DNA of 64,000 bases from Conexibacter sp. CPCC 206217 (GTDB taxonomy: Bacteria > Actinomycetota > Thermoleophilia > Solirubrobacterales > Solirubrobacteraceae): contig NZ_JAUTDO010000009.1 in the NCBI RefSeq assembly GCF_030646165.1, forward strand, positions 124,001-188,000. The letters are read 5' to 3'. The position numbers and the translations under genes were made by a program. The notes beneath the pieces are model-generated. The model searched no databases. It worked only from the letters and a program-made list of their open reading frames with translations, and was not told the DNA's origin. Below, one piece after another: positions 7,882-16,470 of this stretch (position 1 is its first letter; every line of letters begins with the position of its first letter).

Positions 7882-8145
7882 ATGCCAACCGCAGAGGCGC
7901 GATCGCGCGCCCGTCGTGACGCGAACCAGCAGGGTGAGCGCCGTACGATCGTCATCAGGGGCCAGGTCGCCCCGCCGCCGACGCGTCGTCACGACTACGA
8001 GTACGAGACGACCGCGCGTCGCCATCGTCCCCGCAGCACGGGCGAGCGAATCGCCGGATCGCGGCCCGACCGCGCCGCGATGTACGCGGTCCTGCTCGGC
8101 ATCTTCCTGATCCTCGTCGCGATCCTCACCGCCTCCGGCGCCTGA
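7882..8145 (+). CDS. Small tail-anchored membrane protein under riboswitch control
   Basis: An 87-residue protein: residues 1-65 are hydrophilic and rich in Arg, with a TIVIRGQVAPPP segment, and residues 67-84 (MYAVLLGIFLILVAILTA) form one transmembrane helix at the extreme C-terminus. No catalytic motif is visible. The AGAAAGAGG purine run 12-20 bases before the ATG is a plausible ribosome-binding site and belongs to the end of the c-di-AMP riboswitch, so expression should respond to cell-envelope or potassium stress signalled by that nucleotide. No other gene follows closely (235 bases to the next start, in which I see nothing clear). The function is unknown. Confidence 0.75.
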   Translation: MPTAEARSRARRDANQQGERRTIVIRGQVAPPPTRRHDYEYETTARRHRPRSTGERIAGSRPDRAAMYAVLLGIFLILVAILTASGA

Positions 8146-8380
8146 CAGCGGCGCGTCGCGACCACCGCCGCGCGCAGCGATCCCGGCGTCGCCAAGCCAC
8201 GCGACGCCGGCCGTGACGCACGGCCCGGCCGCGCGTGCATCCGCGCGGCGACGGCGCAGGACCGTCTCATCGCGCGCGCCCGCTGTTTGCCTGCATACAT
8301 CACGCAAAAGCAACCGTGAGCCAGGGTTTAGGTCGCGCTCGTATAAGGGATGCCGAACCTCTACCACCCCGGGTGCGCGC

Positions 8381-8941
8381 ATGAAGACTCCCATGAGCCG
8401 GTTCCAGATCCACGACGACCTCACGGCTCCAGAAGGATCCGTGCCCGTCCTGCGCGGAGCCCTCTCCACCGGCGGCCAGCTGCCCAACTTCGTCGGTGCG
8501 CTGGCCGGCTCGCCAGCCGCCCTGCGCGGCTACGCGCGCTTCCGCAGCGAGCTGCGCCACGGCCATCTGTCACCCGCCACGCTCGAGCGGATCGCGCTCG
8601 CCGTCGCGGAGGAGCGCGGCTCGGCGCCCGGCATCGCGATGCACTCGCGCGCCGCCAGAGCGGCCGGGCTCGGGCTCGACGAGGTCGCGCTCGCGCGCGA
8701 GTTCGATTCCAACGACCCCAGAGAGGCCGCGCTGCTGCGCTACCTGCGCGCGCTCGTCGTCGACGGCAGACCGCCGATGCACCTGCACGAGGAGGCGCGC
8801 GAGCTGGACTGGAACGACGAGGAGATCCTCGAGGCGATCGCGACCGTCGCGCTCGAGTCGCTCGCCGCGATGGTCAACGTCGCCGGCGAGGTGCCGGTCG
8901 ACGGCTCGATCGAGCAGTCGCGCACGCTGCGGGCCGCCTGA
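8381..8941 (+). CDS. AhpD-like/carboxymuconolactone decarboxylase-fold protein lacking redox cysteines
   Basis: A 186-residue all-helical protein resembling the AhpD/CMD family: LPNFVGALAGSPAALRGYARF, then LSPATLERIALAVAEERGSAPGIAMHS, then an ILEAIATVALESLAAMVNVAGE end. In peroxidase members the segment before the conserved His reads CxxC; here it is SAPG, so alkylhydroperoxidase activity is unlikely although the His remains. ATG 8381 gives MKTPMSRF; the second Met at 8393 is also possible. An HxlR-type regulator follows 126 bases downstream on the same strand and may control it. Confidence 0.75.
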   Translation: MKTPMSRFQIHDDLTAPEGSVPVLRGALSTGGQLPNFVGALAGSPAALRGYARFRSELRHGHLSPATLERIALAVAEERGSAPGIAMHSRAARAAGLGLDEVALAREFDSNDPREAALLRYLRALVVDGRPPMHLHEEARELDWNDEEILEAIATVALESLAAMVNVAGEVPVDGSIEQSRTLRAA

Positions 8942-9067
8942 GCGGGCGCGGGTCGTGCGTCGCGCCGGTCGCACGCGGCGCCTCGTGTGGCGCGCGGCTC
9001 GTCAGCGCGCAGCGCAAAGTGCGCGGGCGCACCCACGCGCGGCGAGATCGGTCGTAAGCTTGGTCGC

Positions 9068-9451
9068 ATGGCGGTCGATCATGCGCACGCAGCAGCAGCC
9101 GCGAACCGCGACGACGCCTGCTGCCCGCACTACCACGAGGCGATCGAGTTCCTCGGCAAGCGCTGGACCGGCGCGATCGTGCGCGTGCTGATGAACCGCT
9201 CGCCGCAGCGCTTCACCGAACTCGCCAACGCCGTCCCGGAGCTGTCGGACCGGCTGCTGTCGGAGCGGATGAAGGAGCTGGAGGCGCGCGGCGTCGTCGT
9301 GCGCGCCGTCTCGCCGCCGCCGCCGGCGCCCCCGACGCGCGTCGAGTACTCGCTGACGCCGATGGGGCGCGAGCTGGAGCCGGCGCTCGCGGCGCTCGAG
9401 TCGTGGGCGCAGCGCTGGCTGCCCGACTGCGCCGACGGCCCGTCGCGGTAG
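9068..9451 (+). CDS. HxlR-family winged-helix transcriptional regulator
   Basis: A 127-residue MarR-like winged-helix regulator of the HxlR class. It opens with Cys-Cys-Pro, then AIEFLGKRWTGAIVRVLMN (helix 1) and RFTELANAVPELSDRLLSERMKEL (recognition helix region), with a wing containing a PPPPAPP insert. HxlR proteins often sense electrophiles or oxidants through the N-terminal Cys. The neighbour upstream is the AhpD-like gene, a plausible target. The glutamine synthetase gene follows 47 bases later but has its own ribosome-binding site. Confidence 0.88.
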   Translation: MAVDHAHAAAAANRDDACCPHYHEAIEFLGKRWTGAIVRVLMNRSPQRFTELANAVPELSDRLLSERMKELEARGVVVRAVSPPPPAPPTRVEYSLTPMGRELEPALAALESWAQRWLPDCADGPSR

Positions 9452-9498
9452 GCTCCAGGGCCCCGTCGCAACGCCGAACGCATCAGGAGCCCTCCAAC

Positions 9499-10842
9499 AT
9501 GACCGACGCCGCGCCGCCGCTTACCTCCGACGACGTGCTGCGTCTGGTGAAGGAGCGCGACATCCGCTTCATCCGCCTCTGGTTCACCGACATCCTCGGT
9601 CAGCTGAAGGCGTTCTCGATCGGCTCCAGCGAGCTGGAGGACGCGTTCGAGGGCGGGATGGGCTTCGACGGCTCCTCGATCACCGGCTTCAACGCCGTCG
9701 AGGAGTCGGACATGATCGCGATGCCCGACCCGTCGACCTTCGCCGCGCTGCCGTGGCGCCCGGAGGAGCAGGGCGTCGCACGCATGTTCTGCGACGTGCA
9801 GACGCCCGAGCAGACCCCGTACGAGGGCGACCCGCGCCACGTCCTGCGCCGCGCGCTGGACCGTGCGAAGGCGCTCGGCTTCGACGACTTCATGGTCGGC
9901 CCGGAGCTGGAGTACTTCTACTTCAGAGACACGAACGACCCGACGCCGCTGGATCGCGGCGGCTACTTCGACCTGACGACGCTGGACGCGGGCTCGGACT
10001 TGCGCCGCGAGACCGTGCTGGCGCTGGAGCAGCTCGGAATCCACGTCGAGTACACGCACCACGAGGTCGGTCCCTCGCAGCACGAGATCGACATGCGCTA
10101 CGCGTCGGCGCTGAAGATGGCCGACGACTGCATGACGTACCGCATCACGGTGAAGGAGTACGCGCGCAAGTACGGCCTGCATGCGACGTTCATGCCGAAG
10201 CCGCTGTTCGGCGAGAACGGCTCGGGCATGCACACGCACCTGTCGCTCTTCAGAGACGGCAGAAACGCCTTCTACGACCCCGACGACCAGTACTTCCTGT
10301 CGGACATAGGCAAGGCGTTCATCGCGGGCCAGCTGCGCCACGCGCGCGAGATGAGCGCGATCTTCGCCCAGTGGGTCAACTCCTACAAGCGGCTGGTGCC
10401 CGGCTACGAGGCCCCGGTCTACGTCGCCTGGTCGCGCCGCAACCGCTCCGCGCTGGTGCGCGTGCCGATGTACCACCCCGGCAAGGAGCAGACGACGCGG
10501 ATGGAGCTGCGCTGCCCGGATCCCGCGTGCAACCCGTACCTGACGTTCGCGGTGCTGCTGCAGGCGGGCCTGGAGGGGATCGAGCACGGCTACGAGCTGC
10601 CCGAGCCGATGGAGAAGAACCTCTACCACCTCGCGCCCGACGAGCGCCGCCGGCTCGGGATCGAGCAGCTGCCCTCGACGCTCGGCGAGGCGGTCGAGCT
10701 GACGGCCGATTCCGAGCTGGTGCTGCGCACGCTCGGCGAGCACATGTTCAACCGCTTCATCGAGATCAAGCGGCAGGAGTGGGACGACTACCGCGTGCAG
10801 GTCACGCAGTGGGAGCTGGACCGGTACCTGCCGGTGCTCTGA
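9499..10842 (+). CDS. glnA: Type I glutamine synthetase, short (alpha-like) form
   Basis: A 447-residue glutamine synthetase that joins ammonia to glutamate using ATP, acting in the cytoplasm as a dodecamer in this family. Motifs are MGFDGSSITGF (from residue 54), NGSGMHTHLSLF (Asn240 on), NRSALVRVP and KEQTTRMELRCPDPACNPYL. The length fits the alpha form found in Bacillus and archaea, which is regulated by feedback and partner proteins, rather than the ~470-residue adenylylated beta form. An AGGAG lies 10 bases before ATG 9499. An inverted repeat at 10871-10897 ends the transcript. Confidence 0.93.
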   Translation: MTDAAPPLTSDDVLRLVKERDIRFIRLWFTDILGQLKAFSIGSSELEDAFEGGMGFDGSSITGFNAVEESDMIAMPDPSTFAALPWRPEEQGVARMFCDVQTPEQTPYEGDPRHVLRRALDRAKALGFDDFMVGPELEYFYFRDTNDPTPLDRGGYFDLTTLDAGSDLRRETVLALEQLGIHVEYTHHEVGPSQHEIDMRYASALKMADDCMTYRITVKEYARKYGLHATFMPKPLFGENGSGMHTHLSLFRDGRNAFYDPDDQYFLSDIGKAFIAGQLRHAREMSAIFAQWVNSYKRLVPGYEAPVYVAWSRRNRSALVRVPMYHPGKEQTTRMELRCPDPACNPYLTFAVLLQAGLEGIEHGYELPEPMEKNLYHLAPDERRRLGIEQLPSTLGEAVELTADSELVLRTLGEHMFNRFIEIKRQEWDDYRVQVTQWELDRYLPVL

Positions 10843-10870
10843 GTCGCGGGACGGGCCCCCGCGGCGAGTT

Positions 10871-10897
10871 GTCTAACCCTCGAGTAGAGGGTTAGAC
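10871..10897. terminator. Bidirectional hairpin between convergent genes
   Basis: GTCTAACCCTC and GAGGGTTAGAC form a perfect 11-bp stem around the loop GAGTA. It lies between the stop of glnA (plus) and the stop of a minus-strand secreted-protein gene, so it can end transcripts from both sides. There is no T run on either side. Confidence 0.75.
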
Positions 10898-10916
10898 CAC
10901 TCGGGTCAGGCCGGTC

Positions 10917-11549
10917 TCAGTGACCCGTGGGACCGCCGAAGCTGACGAGCGTGCTGCCGCCCGTGCAGTTGATGTTCGACGGGAACGGGACGACTCTGCA
11001 CTTGTACGCGACGCCTCTGTAGCTGAACTTCTCCGGGTCCTGGTAGGCGTTGAAGCGCTTCAGCCACGTCTTGGCGACGCCGGCCGCCTGCGGGCAGCTG
11101 AACGCTCTCGTCGCACCGTTGCCGGTCGTCTCGACGATCAAGGAGCTGACGCCGGTGCGGATCCCACCGCAGTTGAGCATTCTCTCGGGCGTGCCGAACT
11201 TGAGGATCAGCTTGGCGCCCTTCGGAATCGACTTGACCGCGTCGAGGGTCGAGGTGAAGAGCGAGCCGCCGAGCGAGTAGTTCGGGTTGTACAGGTTGTA
11301 CGCGCCGTCGACGTAGGACGGCGTGACGTTGACGCTGATCAGTCTCAGCTCGGACGTGCCGGGGAGCTCGACGCTCAGCTTCTTTCTGCTGGCGCCGCCG
11401 GCGAGGCTGAACGTCGCGGTGCAGGAGTGCTCGCTGCCCTTGCAGACGGCAGTCGCAGAACCAGCCGCCTGAGCCGCGGTGGGGACCGCAAGCGCGCCAG
11501 CCGCGAGGACTGCGAGGGGCGCAAAGCGGGCGAACTTCGTAAGACGCAT
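10917..11549 (-). CDS. Secreted protein of unknown function
   Basis: A 210-residue exported protein. Residues 1-29 (MRLTKFARFAPLAVLAAGALA...AQA) are a signal peptide. The mature part has five or six Cys (for instance CKGSEHSCTATF, LNCGGIRTG, FSCPQAAG, YKCRVV, NINCTGG), suggesting disulphides, and an Ig-like beta pattern (KKLSVELPGTSELRLISVNV). ATG 11549 is preferred over 11576 because GAAGGAAA lies just upstream. Arg is often encoded by AGA. It is followed by a terminator shared with glnA. I do not recognise the family. Confidence 0.75.
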   Translation of the reverse strand: MRLTKFARFAPLAVLAAGALAVPTAAQAAGSATAVCKGSEHSCTATFSLAGGASRKKLSVELPGTSELRLISVNVTPSYVDGAYNLYNPNYSLGGSLFTSTLDAVKSIPKGAKLILKFGTPERMLNCGGIRTGVSSLIVETTGNGATRAFSCPQAAGVAKTWLKRFNAYQDPEKFSYRGVAYKCRVVPFPSNINCTGGSTLVSFGGPTGH

Positions 11550-11602
11550 GTGTTTCCTTCTGATCGAGGACAACACCTCATCGGCCGCAGCGGCCGAAGG
11601 GT

Positions 11603-13714
11603 TTAGCCCCGGTCAGCGAGCTGCGGTGACGTGGCGGCGTCGCGCTCGTCGTGCTCGTCCTGCTCGGGCACCGTGTGGCGCGCCAGCGACGACGGCCACC
11701 AGATCCGGCCGCCGACGTCGAGCACGAGCGCCGGCACCAGCACGGACCGCACGACGAACGTGTCGAGCAGCACGCCGACGGCGATCGTGAAGCCGATCTC
11801 TGTCAGCACCACCAGCGGCAGCACCGCGAGCGTCGAGAAGGTGCCCGCGAGCACGATCCCGGCCGAGGTGATCACCGCGCCGGTCACCGCCAGCCCGCGC
11901 ACCATCCCCGTCCGCGTGCCGTGCTCGTGCGTCTCCTCGCGCACGCGCACCATCAGGAAGATGTTGTAGTCGACGCCGAGCGCGACGAGGAAGATGAACG
12001 CGAACAGCGGCAGCCCGGGATCGACGCCGGCGAAGCCGAACACCTGCATGAAGAAGAACGCGCCGATCCCGAGCGCTGCCGCGTAGGAGAGGATCACCGT
12101 TCCCATCAGCAGCAGCGGCAGCAGCACGGCGCGCAGCACCAGCACGAGGATCAGGAAGACGACGACGAGCACGAGCGGCACGATCACGCGGTTGTCGCGC
12201 GCGGTCGAGACGCGCAGGTCGCGCTCCTCCGCGGTCGGGCCGCCGATCAGCACGTCCGGCCCTCCGGCCGTCTTCGCCGCGGCGCGCAGCGGCGGGATCG
12301 CGTCGAACGCCGTCTCGCTGTAGGGGTCGGCGGCGAGCGTCACGGCCAGTCGGACGCCGATGCGCGAGTCGCGCTCGACCGGCGCGACCGAGGCGACGCC
12401 CGGGACGGCTCTCAGCGCGCTCATGACCGCGTTCACACGGGCCGGATCGGTGCCGTTCGCCTGCCCGCCGGTGCCGACGATCACGACCGTCGGCGCGTTC
12501 GCGCCGGCCGGGAACGACTGCGCGATCAGCTCCTGCCCCTCGACCGACTCGACCTTGTCGCGGAAGGCGTTGCCGCTCGTCAGGTCGGAGTTCATCTGCG
12601 TCAGGCCGAGGCAGAAGACGAGCAGCAGCACGCTCGTGGCGACCCACACGCGGCGCGGACGCACGCGTATCCGCTCGCCCAGCCGCCGCCACCAGCCGTG
12701 CGTCTCGTCGGTGCCGCTGCCGCCGAACTGCGGCACGAACGGCCAGAACGCGCGCCGGCCCGTGATCGCCAGCAGCGCCGGCAGCAGCGTCAGCATCGCG
12801 ATCATCGCCAGCGCGACACCGATCGCGGCGACCGGGCCGAGGCCGGCGGTGCCGTTGACCTCTGCCAGCGACAGGCACAGCAGCGCGGCGATCACCGTCA
12901 GGCCGGAGGCGAGCACGGCCGGGCCGGCGCGCCGCAGCGCGATCGCGACCGCCTCGTGCTTGTCCTCGTGGCGGCGCAGTTCCTCGCGGTAGCGCGCGAC
13001 CAGCAGCAGCGCGTAGTCGGTCCCGACGCCGAACACGAGCACGGACAGGATCCCCGACGTCTGCCCGTTGATCGTCACGCCGGCCTTCGCCAGCCAATAG
13101 CCGATCCCGCGCGCGATCACCTCCGCGAAGACGACCGTGAAGAGGGGGATCGCCCAGAAGATCGGGCTGCGGTAGATCAGGATCAGCAGCAGGAAGACGA
13201 GCGTCGCGGTCGCCAGCAGCAGCGTCCCGTTGATCTGCTCGAAGACGCTGACGGCGTCGGTCGAGAAGCCGGCGGGACCGCTCACCTTCACCTGCAGGCC
13301 CGCCGGGACGCCGTCGTGGACGCGGTCGCGCAGCGCGTCGGTCGCGTCGGTCAGCGTGTTGTCGGAGGTCGGTCCGCTGGTGTCGATCTCGGCGATCAGC
13401 AGCGCGGCTCTGCCGTCTCTGGAGAGGATCGGCGGTGGCACTCTCGACGTCCCGCGCGGCGGGTCTGTGTTGATCGCGAGCCGGTCTCTGGCGATCACCG
13501 CGCGATCCTGCGGCGTGAGGCCGCCGTCGCGGCTGTAGACGATCACCGCGTCGGTCTGCTCGCCGGACGGGAACCGTCTGACCGCGTTCAGCGCCTTGAC
13601 CGACTCCGCTTTGCCGGGCAGGAACGAGACCGGGTCGTTCTCCTCGACGTCGCCGAGCTTGCCCGCGAAGGAGCCGAAGGCGACGACGAGCACGAGCCAG
13701 ATCGCGAGCACCAC
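11603..13714 (-). CDS. MMPL/RND-family membrane exporter
   Basis: A 703-residue transporter of the MMPL type, expected to have 11-12 transmembrane helices in two halves, each with a large outer loop. The first half has DVEENDPVSFLPG after helix 1 and GVGTDYALLLVARYREEL in helix 4; the second repeats the motif as GVDYNIFLMVRVREE. These Asp-Tyr pairs carry the proton-relay residues of the family. Substrates in actinobacteria are lipids or drugs; here it is unknown. The start is uncertain: GTG 13714 lies at the edge of helix 1 and no ATG, GTG or TTG occurs between it and the in-frame TAG that ends the upstream reductase gene. Confidence 0.88.
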   Translation of the reverse strand: MVLAIWLVLVVAFGSFAGKLGDVEENDPVSFLPGKAESVKALNAVRRFPSGEQTDAVIVYSRDGGLTPQDRAVIARDRLAINTDPPRGTSRVPPPILSRDGRAALLIAEIDTSGPTSDNTLTDATDALRDRVHDGVPAGLQVKVSGPAGFSTDAVSVFEQINGTLLLATATLVFLLLILIYRSPIFWAIPLFTVVFAEVIARGIGYWLAKAGVTINGQTSGILSVLVFGVGTDYALLLVARYREELRRHEDKHEAVAIALRRAGPAVLASGLTVIAALLCLSLAEVNGTAGLGPVAAIGVALAMIAMLTLLPALLAITGRRAFWPFVPQFGGSGTDETHGWWRRLGERIRVRPRRVWVATSVLLLVFCLGLTQMNSDLTSGNAFRDKVESVEGQELIAQSFPAGANAPTVVIVGTGGQANGTDPARVNAVMSALRAVPGVASVAPVERDSRIGVRLAVTLAADPYSETAFDAIPPLRAAAKTAGGPDVLIGGPTAEERDLRVSTARDNRVIVPLVLVVVFLILVLVLRAVLLPLLLMGTVILSYAAALGIGAFFFMQVFGFAGVDPGLPLFAFIFLVALGVDYNIFLMVRVREETHEHGTRTGMVRGLAVTGAVITSAGIVLAGTFSTLAVLPLVVLTEIGFTIAVGVLLDTFVVRSVLVPALVLDVGGRIWWPSSLARHTVPEQDEHDERDAATSPQLADRG

Positions 13715-13777
13715 GAACTTCGCGCGGTGTCCGGCGGCGACCGTCAGGAGCTTGCGGGCGGATGCGATGCGGGCAGA

Positions 13778-15172
13778 CTAACCGCGCGTCGCGGTGCCGT
13801 GCGCAATTTCCAGCATTTCGGGCACACGGACCAGCTTCACGCGCGGGCGGCTGTGCGGCTCGCCGAGCGCCTGCTCGTGCGCGTCGATCGTGCTCCAGCC
13901 GTCCCAGCCGACGAGATGGGGGACGCGCTGGGCCAGCCACCCGGCGACGGCGTCGGCGTCGCTCGCCTCCGGCGCGGGCGTGCCGAGGCGGCCGGCGTCG
14001 CGGTCGGCGAGGAGCAGTTCGACCGTCTCGTGCGCGTCCTTCTTGTTCGTGCCGATCACGCCGCTGGGGCCGCGCTTGATCCAGCCGACGGCGTACTCGC
14101 CGCGCGCCGGTGCGCCGTCGTCCTCGGTCACGCGCCCGCCGACGTTGCGGATCAGCCCGCGCCGCTCGTCGAACGGCACGCCCGGCAGCGGGACGCCGCG
14201 GTAGCCGATGCTGCGCAGCACCAGCCCGCACTCGATCGTCTCCTCGACGCCGGTCGGCACGGCGCGCAGGCCGCCGCGCCCGTCCGGCTCCAGCCGGTTG
14301 ACGCCGATCCGCAGGCCGGCGACAGCGTCGTGCTCGTCGCCGAGGATCTCCAGCGGCGAGCGCAGGAACCTGAGGCTGACGCGGTGGCTCTTGCCGGTCG
14401 GTCTGCGGCCCGCGTACTCCCACAGGATCTCGACGTTTCTGCGGTGCGTCTGGTCGGCTCCGCCGGAGGCGATCCAGGCGGCGCTGAACGGATCCAGCTC
14501 GACCTCGGCCGGGTCGACGATCACGTCGGCGCGCTTCAGCTCGCCCAGCTCCAGCAGCTCCGGGTTCGTGAACGCGGCCTGGGCGGGGCCGCGGCGGCCG
14601 AGCACGACGACCTCCTGCACCTGCGCCCGCGCGAGCGACTCGATCGCGTGGTCGGCGGTGTCGGTCGGCGCGACCTCGTCGGGATCGAGCACGAGCATCC
14701 GCGCGACGTCGATCGCGACGTTGCCGTTGCCGATCACGACCGCGCGCCGCGCGCTGAGGTCGAACTCGCGGTCGGCATGCTCTGGATGGCCGTTGTACCA
14801 GGCGACGAAGTCGGTCGCCGGGTGCGATCCGCGCCGGTCCTCGCCGGGGATCCCGAGCCGGTTGTCGGTCGAGGTCCCGATCGCGTAGACGACCGCGTGA
14901 TAGCGCTCCAGCAGCTCGTCGCGCTGGACGTCGGTGCCGAGCTGCACGCCGCCGAAGAAGCGGAAGCCCGGATGTCTGGCCGTGCGCTCGTAGGCGCGCG
15001 TGACTCTCTTGATCTTCGGATGGTCCGGCGCGACGCCGGCGCGCACGAGCCCGAACGGCGTCGGCAGCGCGTCGAAGACGTCGACCTCGAAGCCCTCTCT
15101 CAGCAGGAAGTCGCTCGTGTAGAAGCCGGCTGGACCGGCGCCGACGACTGCGACCCGCTGCGGTGATGGCAT
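13778..15172 (-). CDS. fprA: NADPH-ferredoxin reductase, FprA type
   Basis: A 464-residue adrenodoxin-reductase-like flavoprotein. FAD is bound by VGAGPAGFY (residues 10-18), NADPH by VVIGNGNVAIDVARML, and the C-terminal GYRGVPLPGVPFDE, GEYAVGWIKRGPSGVIGTNK and WSTIDAHEQALGE segments are typical of FprA. It passes electrons from NADPH to ferredoxin, for example for cytochromes P450, though none lies nearby. ATG 15172 gives MPSPQRVAVVGAG. The MMPL exporter follows 63 bases downstream in the same frame, so co-transcription is possible. Confidence 0.92.
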   Translation of the reverse strand: MPSPQRVAVVGAGPAGFYTSDFLLREGFEVDVFDALPTPFGLVRAGVAPDHPKIKRVTRAYERTARHPGFRFFGGVQLGTDVQRDELLERYHAVVYAIGTSTDNRLGIPGEDRRGSHPATDFVAWYNGHPEHADREFDLSARRAVVIGNGNVAIDVARMLVLDPDEVAPTDTADHAIESLARAQVQEVVVLGRRGPAQAAFTNPELLELGELKRADVIVDPAEVELDPFSAAWIASGGADQTHRRNVEILWEYAGRRPTGKSHRVSLRFLRSPLEILGDEHDAVAGLRIGVNRLEPDGRGGLRAVPTGVEETIECGLVLRSIGYRGVPLPGVPFDERRGLIRNVGGRVTEDDGAPARGEYAVGWIKRGPSGVIGTNKKDAHETVELLLADRDAGRLGTPAPEASDADAVAGWLAQRVPHLVGWDGWSTIDAHEQALGEPHSRPRVKLVRVPEMLEIAHGTATRG

Positions 15173-15213
15173 GCATCGAGCGTAGCCGAAGCGGCGCCGC
15201 GCGCGGGACGATC

Positions 15214-16386
15214 TCAGCGGCGGCCGGTCAGCGGCTCGGCGATGAAGCCGTCGACGTCGGCGAAGGCCGCGGCGCGCGGGGGCTTGCCGGGGTGGCAGAC
15301 GGCGATCCGCAGCGCGATCCGCAGGCGCGGCGGCAGCGGGCGGCGCGGTGCTGTCAGGGTCGCGCGGCGGGGGCGTGCACCGGCCAGCCGGACGAACCCG
15401 CGCGCGAGCACGCGATCGCCCGTGACCGCGCGCAGCGCCACCATCGCGCCGCACTCGCGATCCTGCAGGCCGAGCACGTCCCGGACGGTCAGCCGCAGCC
15501 GGCGGCCGTCGCGGCGCAGGTCCCTGACGGCGAAGTTGCCGGCCTCGACGGCCTCGCAGTCGGCGCCGACGGTCGCGCGCCGCTGCGGCGTCTCGACGAC
15601 GTCACGGCCGTCGCCGCACTGCACGCGCCCGGTCGCGTCCGCGATGCGGTCGTCGCCCCTGCCCGCGTCGACCTCGCCCGCGTCGCCGTAGATCTGGTCG
15701 TCGCCGTCCCCGCCGACCACGCGTGCGCTGGGCCCGCTGCCGGACAGCGTGTCGTCGCCGCCTCGGCCGTCGATCACGTCGTCGCCGCCGCTGCCGCCAC
15801 TCAGCCCGTTGGGACCGTCGTCGCCGATCAGCACGTCGCTGCCGCCGCCGCCGCTGGCGCTCTCGATCCCGCTCAGCACGTCGCCCTCGCCCGGCGCCCC
15901 GCCGCTGCCGGCGCGGAGGTCGACGGTGACACCGGCGCTGCGGTCGTACTCGACGGTGTCTCTGCCCGGCCCGCCCTCGATTCGATCGGACGAGAGGGGA
16001 GCGGCCGGGGCGCTCCCGCTTGCGCTCGTCATCGCGGGCGCGGCGGGCGGCGCGGTCGGGACGGAGACGCCGCTGACGCCGTCGCCGCTGAGCTGGTCGT
16101 CGCCCGCACCGCCGTCGATGCGATCCGCGCCGGGGCCGCCGTCGACGATGTCGAAACCGGCGCTGCCCAGCAGGGTGTCGTCACCGGACCCGCCATCGAG
16201 CTGGCTGCCGTCGCCGATCGCGGCGAGCGTGTCGGCGCCGTCCCCGCCGAACAGGACGGGGCGGCGGAAGCCGATCGCGCGCACCTCGTCGTCGCCGTCG
16301 GCCGCGCTCAGCGTGAGCGCGAGATCGAGACCGGCTGTGCTGCAGGTGACCGTGCCGTCGGGGCTCGTGCCGCAGCCGGCGAGCAA
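15214..16386 (-). CDS. RTX-type calcium-binding repeat lipoprotein with broken leader frame
   Basis: A protein with hemolysin-type nonapeptide repeats (GGDGADTL, GGSGDDTL, GGPGADRI, GGAGDDQL, RGGDDTLSG), which form calcium-loaded beta rolls outside the cell, followed by a C-terminal beta domain (FAVRDLRRDGRRLRLTVRD). The uninterrupted frame begins only at a TTG encoding LAGCGTSPDG, which is the second half of a lipobox. The first half (MRLLMPSLLVA) is intact just upstream in another frame (16387-16420). Removing one base near 16387 would join them into a normal lipoprotein signal. It is either a frameshifted gene or a sequence error. Confidence 0.72.
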   Translation of the reverse strand: MLAGCGTSPDGTVTCSTAGLDLALTLSAADGDDEVRAIGFRRPVLFGGDGADTLAAIGDGSQLDGGSGDDTLLGSAGFDIVDGGPGADRIDGGAGDDQLSGDGVSGVSVPTAPPAAPAMTSASGSAPAAPLSSDRIEGGPGRDTVEYDRSAGVTVDLRAGSGGAPGEGDVLSGIESASGGGGSDVLIGDDGPNGLSGGSGGDDVIDGRGGDDTLSGSGPSARVVGGDGDDQIYGDAGEVDAGRGDDRIADATGRVQCGDGRDVVETPQRRATVGADCEAVEAGNFAVRDLRRDGRRLRLTVRDVLGLQDRECGAMVALRAVTGDRVLARGFVRLAGARPRRATLTAPRRPLPPRLRIALRIAVCHPGKPPRAAAFADVDGFIAEPLTGRR

Positions 16387-16420
16387 GCGCGACGAGCAGG
16401 GACGGCATCAGCAGGCGCAT
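16387..16420 (-). other. Out-of-frame signal-peptide fragment of the RTX lipoprotein
   Basis: Reading from ATG 16420, the codons give MRLLMPSLLVAL and then run into Arg/His-rich sequence of the wrong frame. The frame carrying the lipobox LAGC is blocked upstream by TGA, with no ATG or GTG between. This places the frame change at the run GTCGCGCTTGCTCG. Confidence 0.6.
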
Positions 16421-16470
16421 GCAGGAGAGACGATACCGACGCACCGGAGTTGCGCCGATCAAAGATCGGC

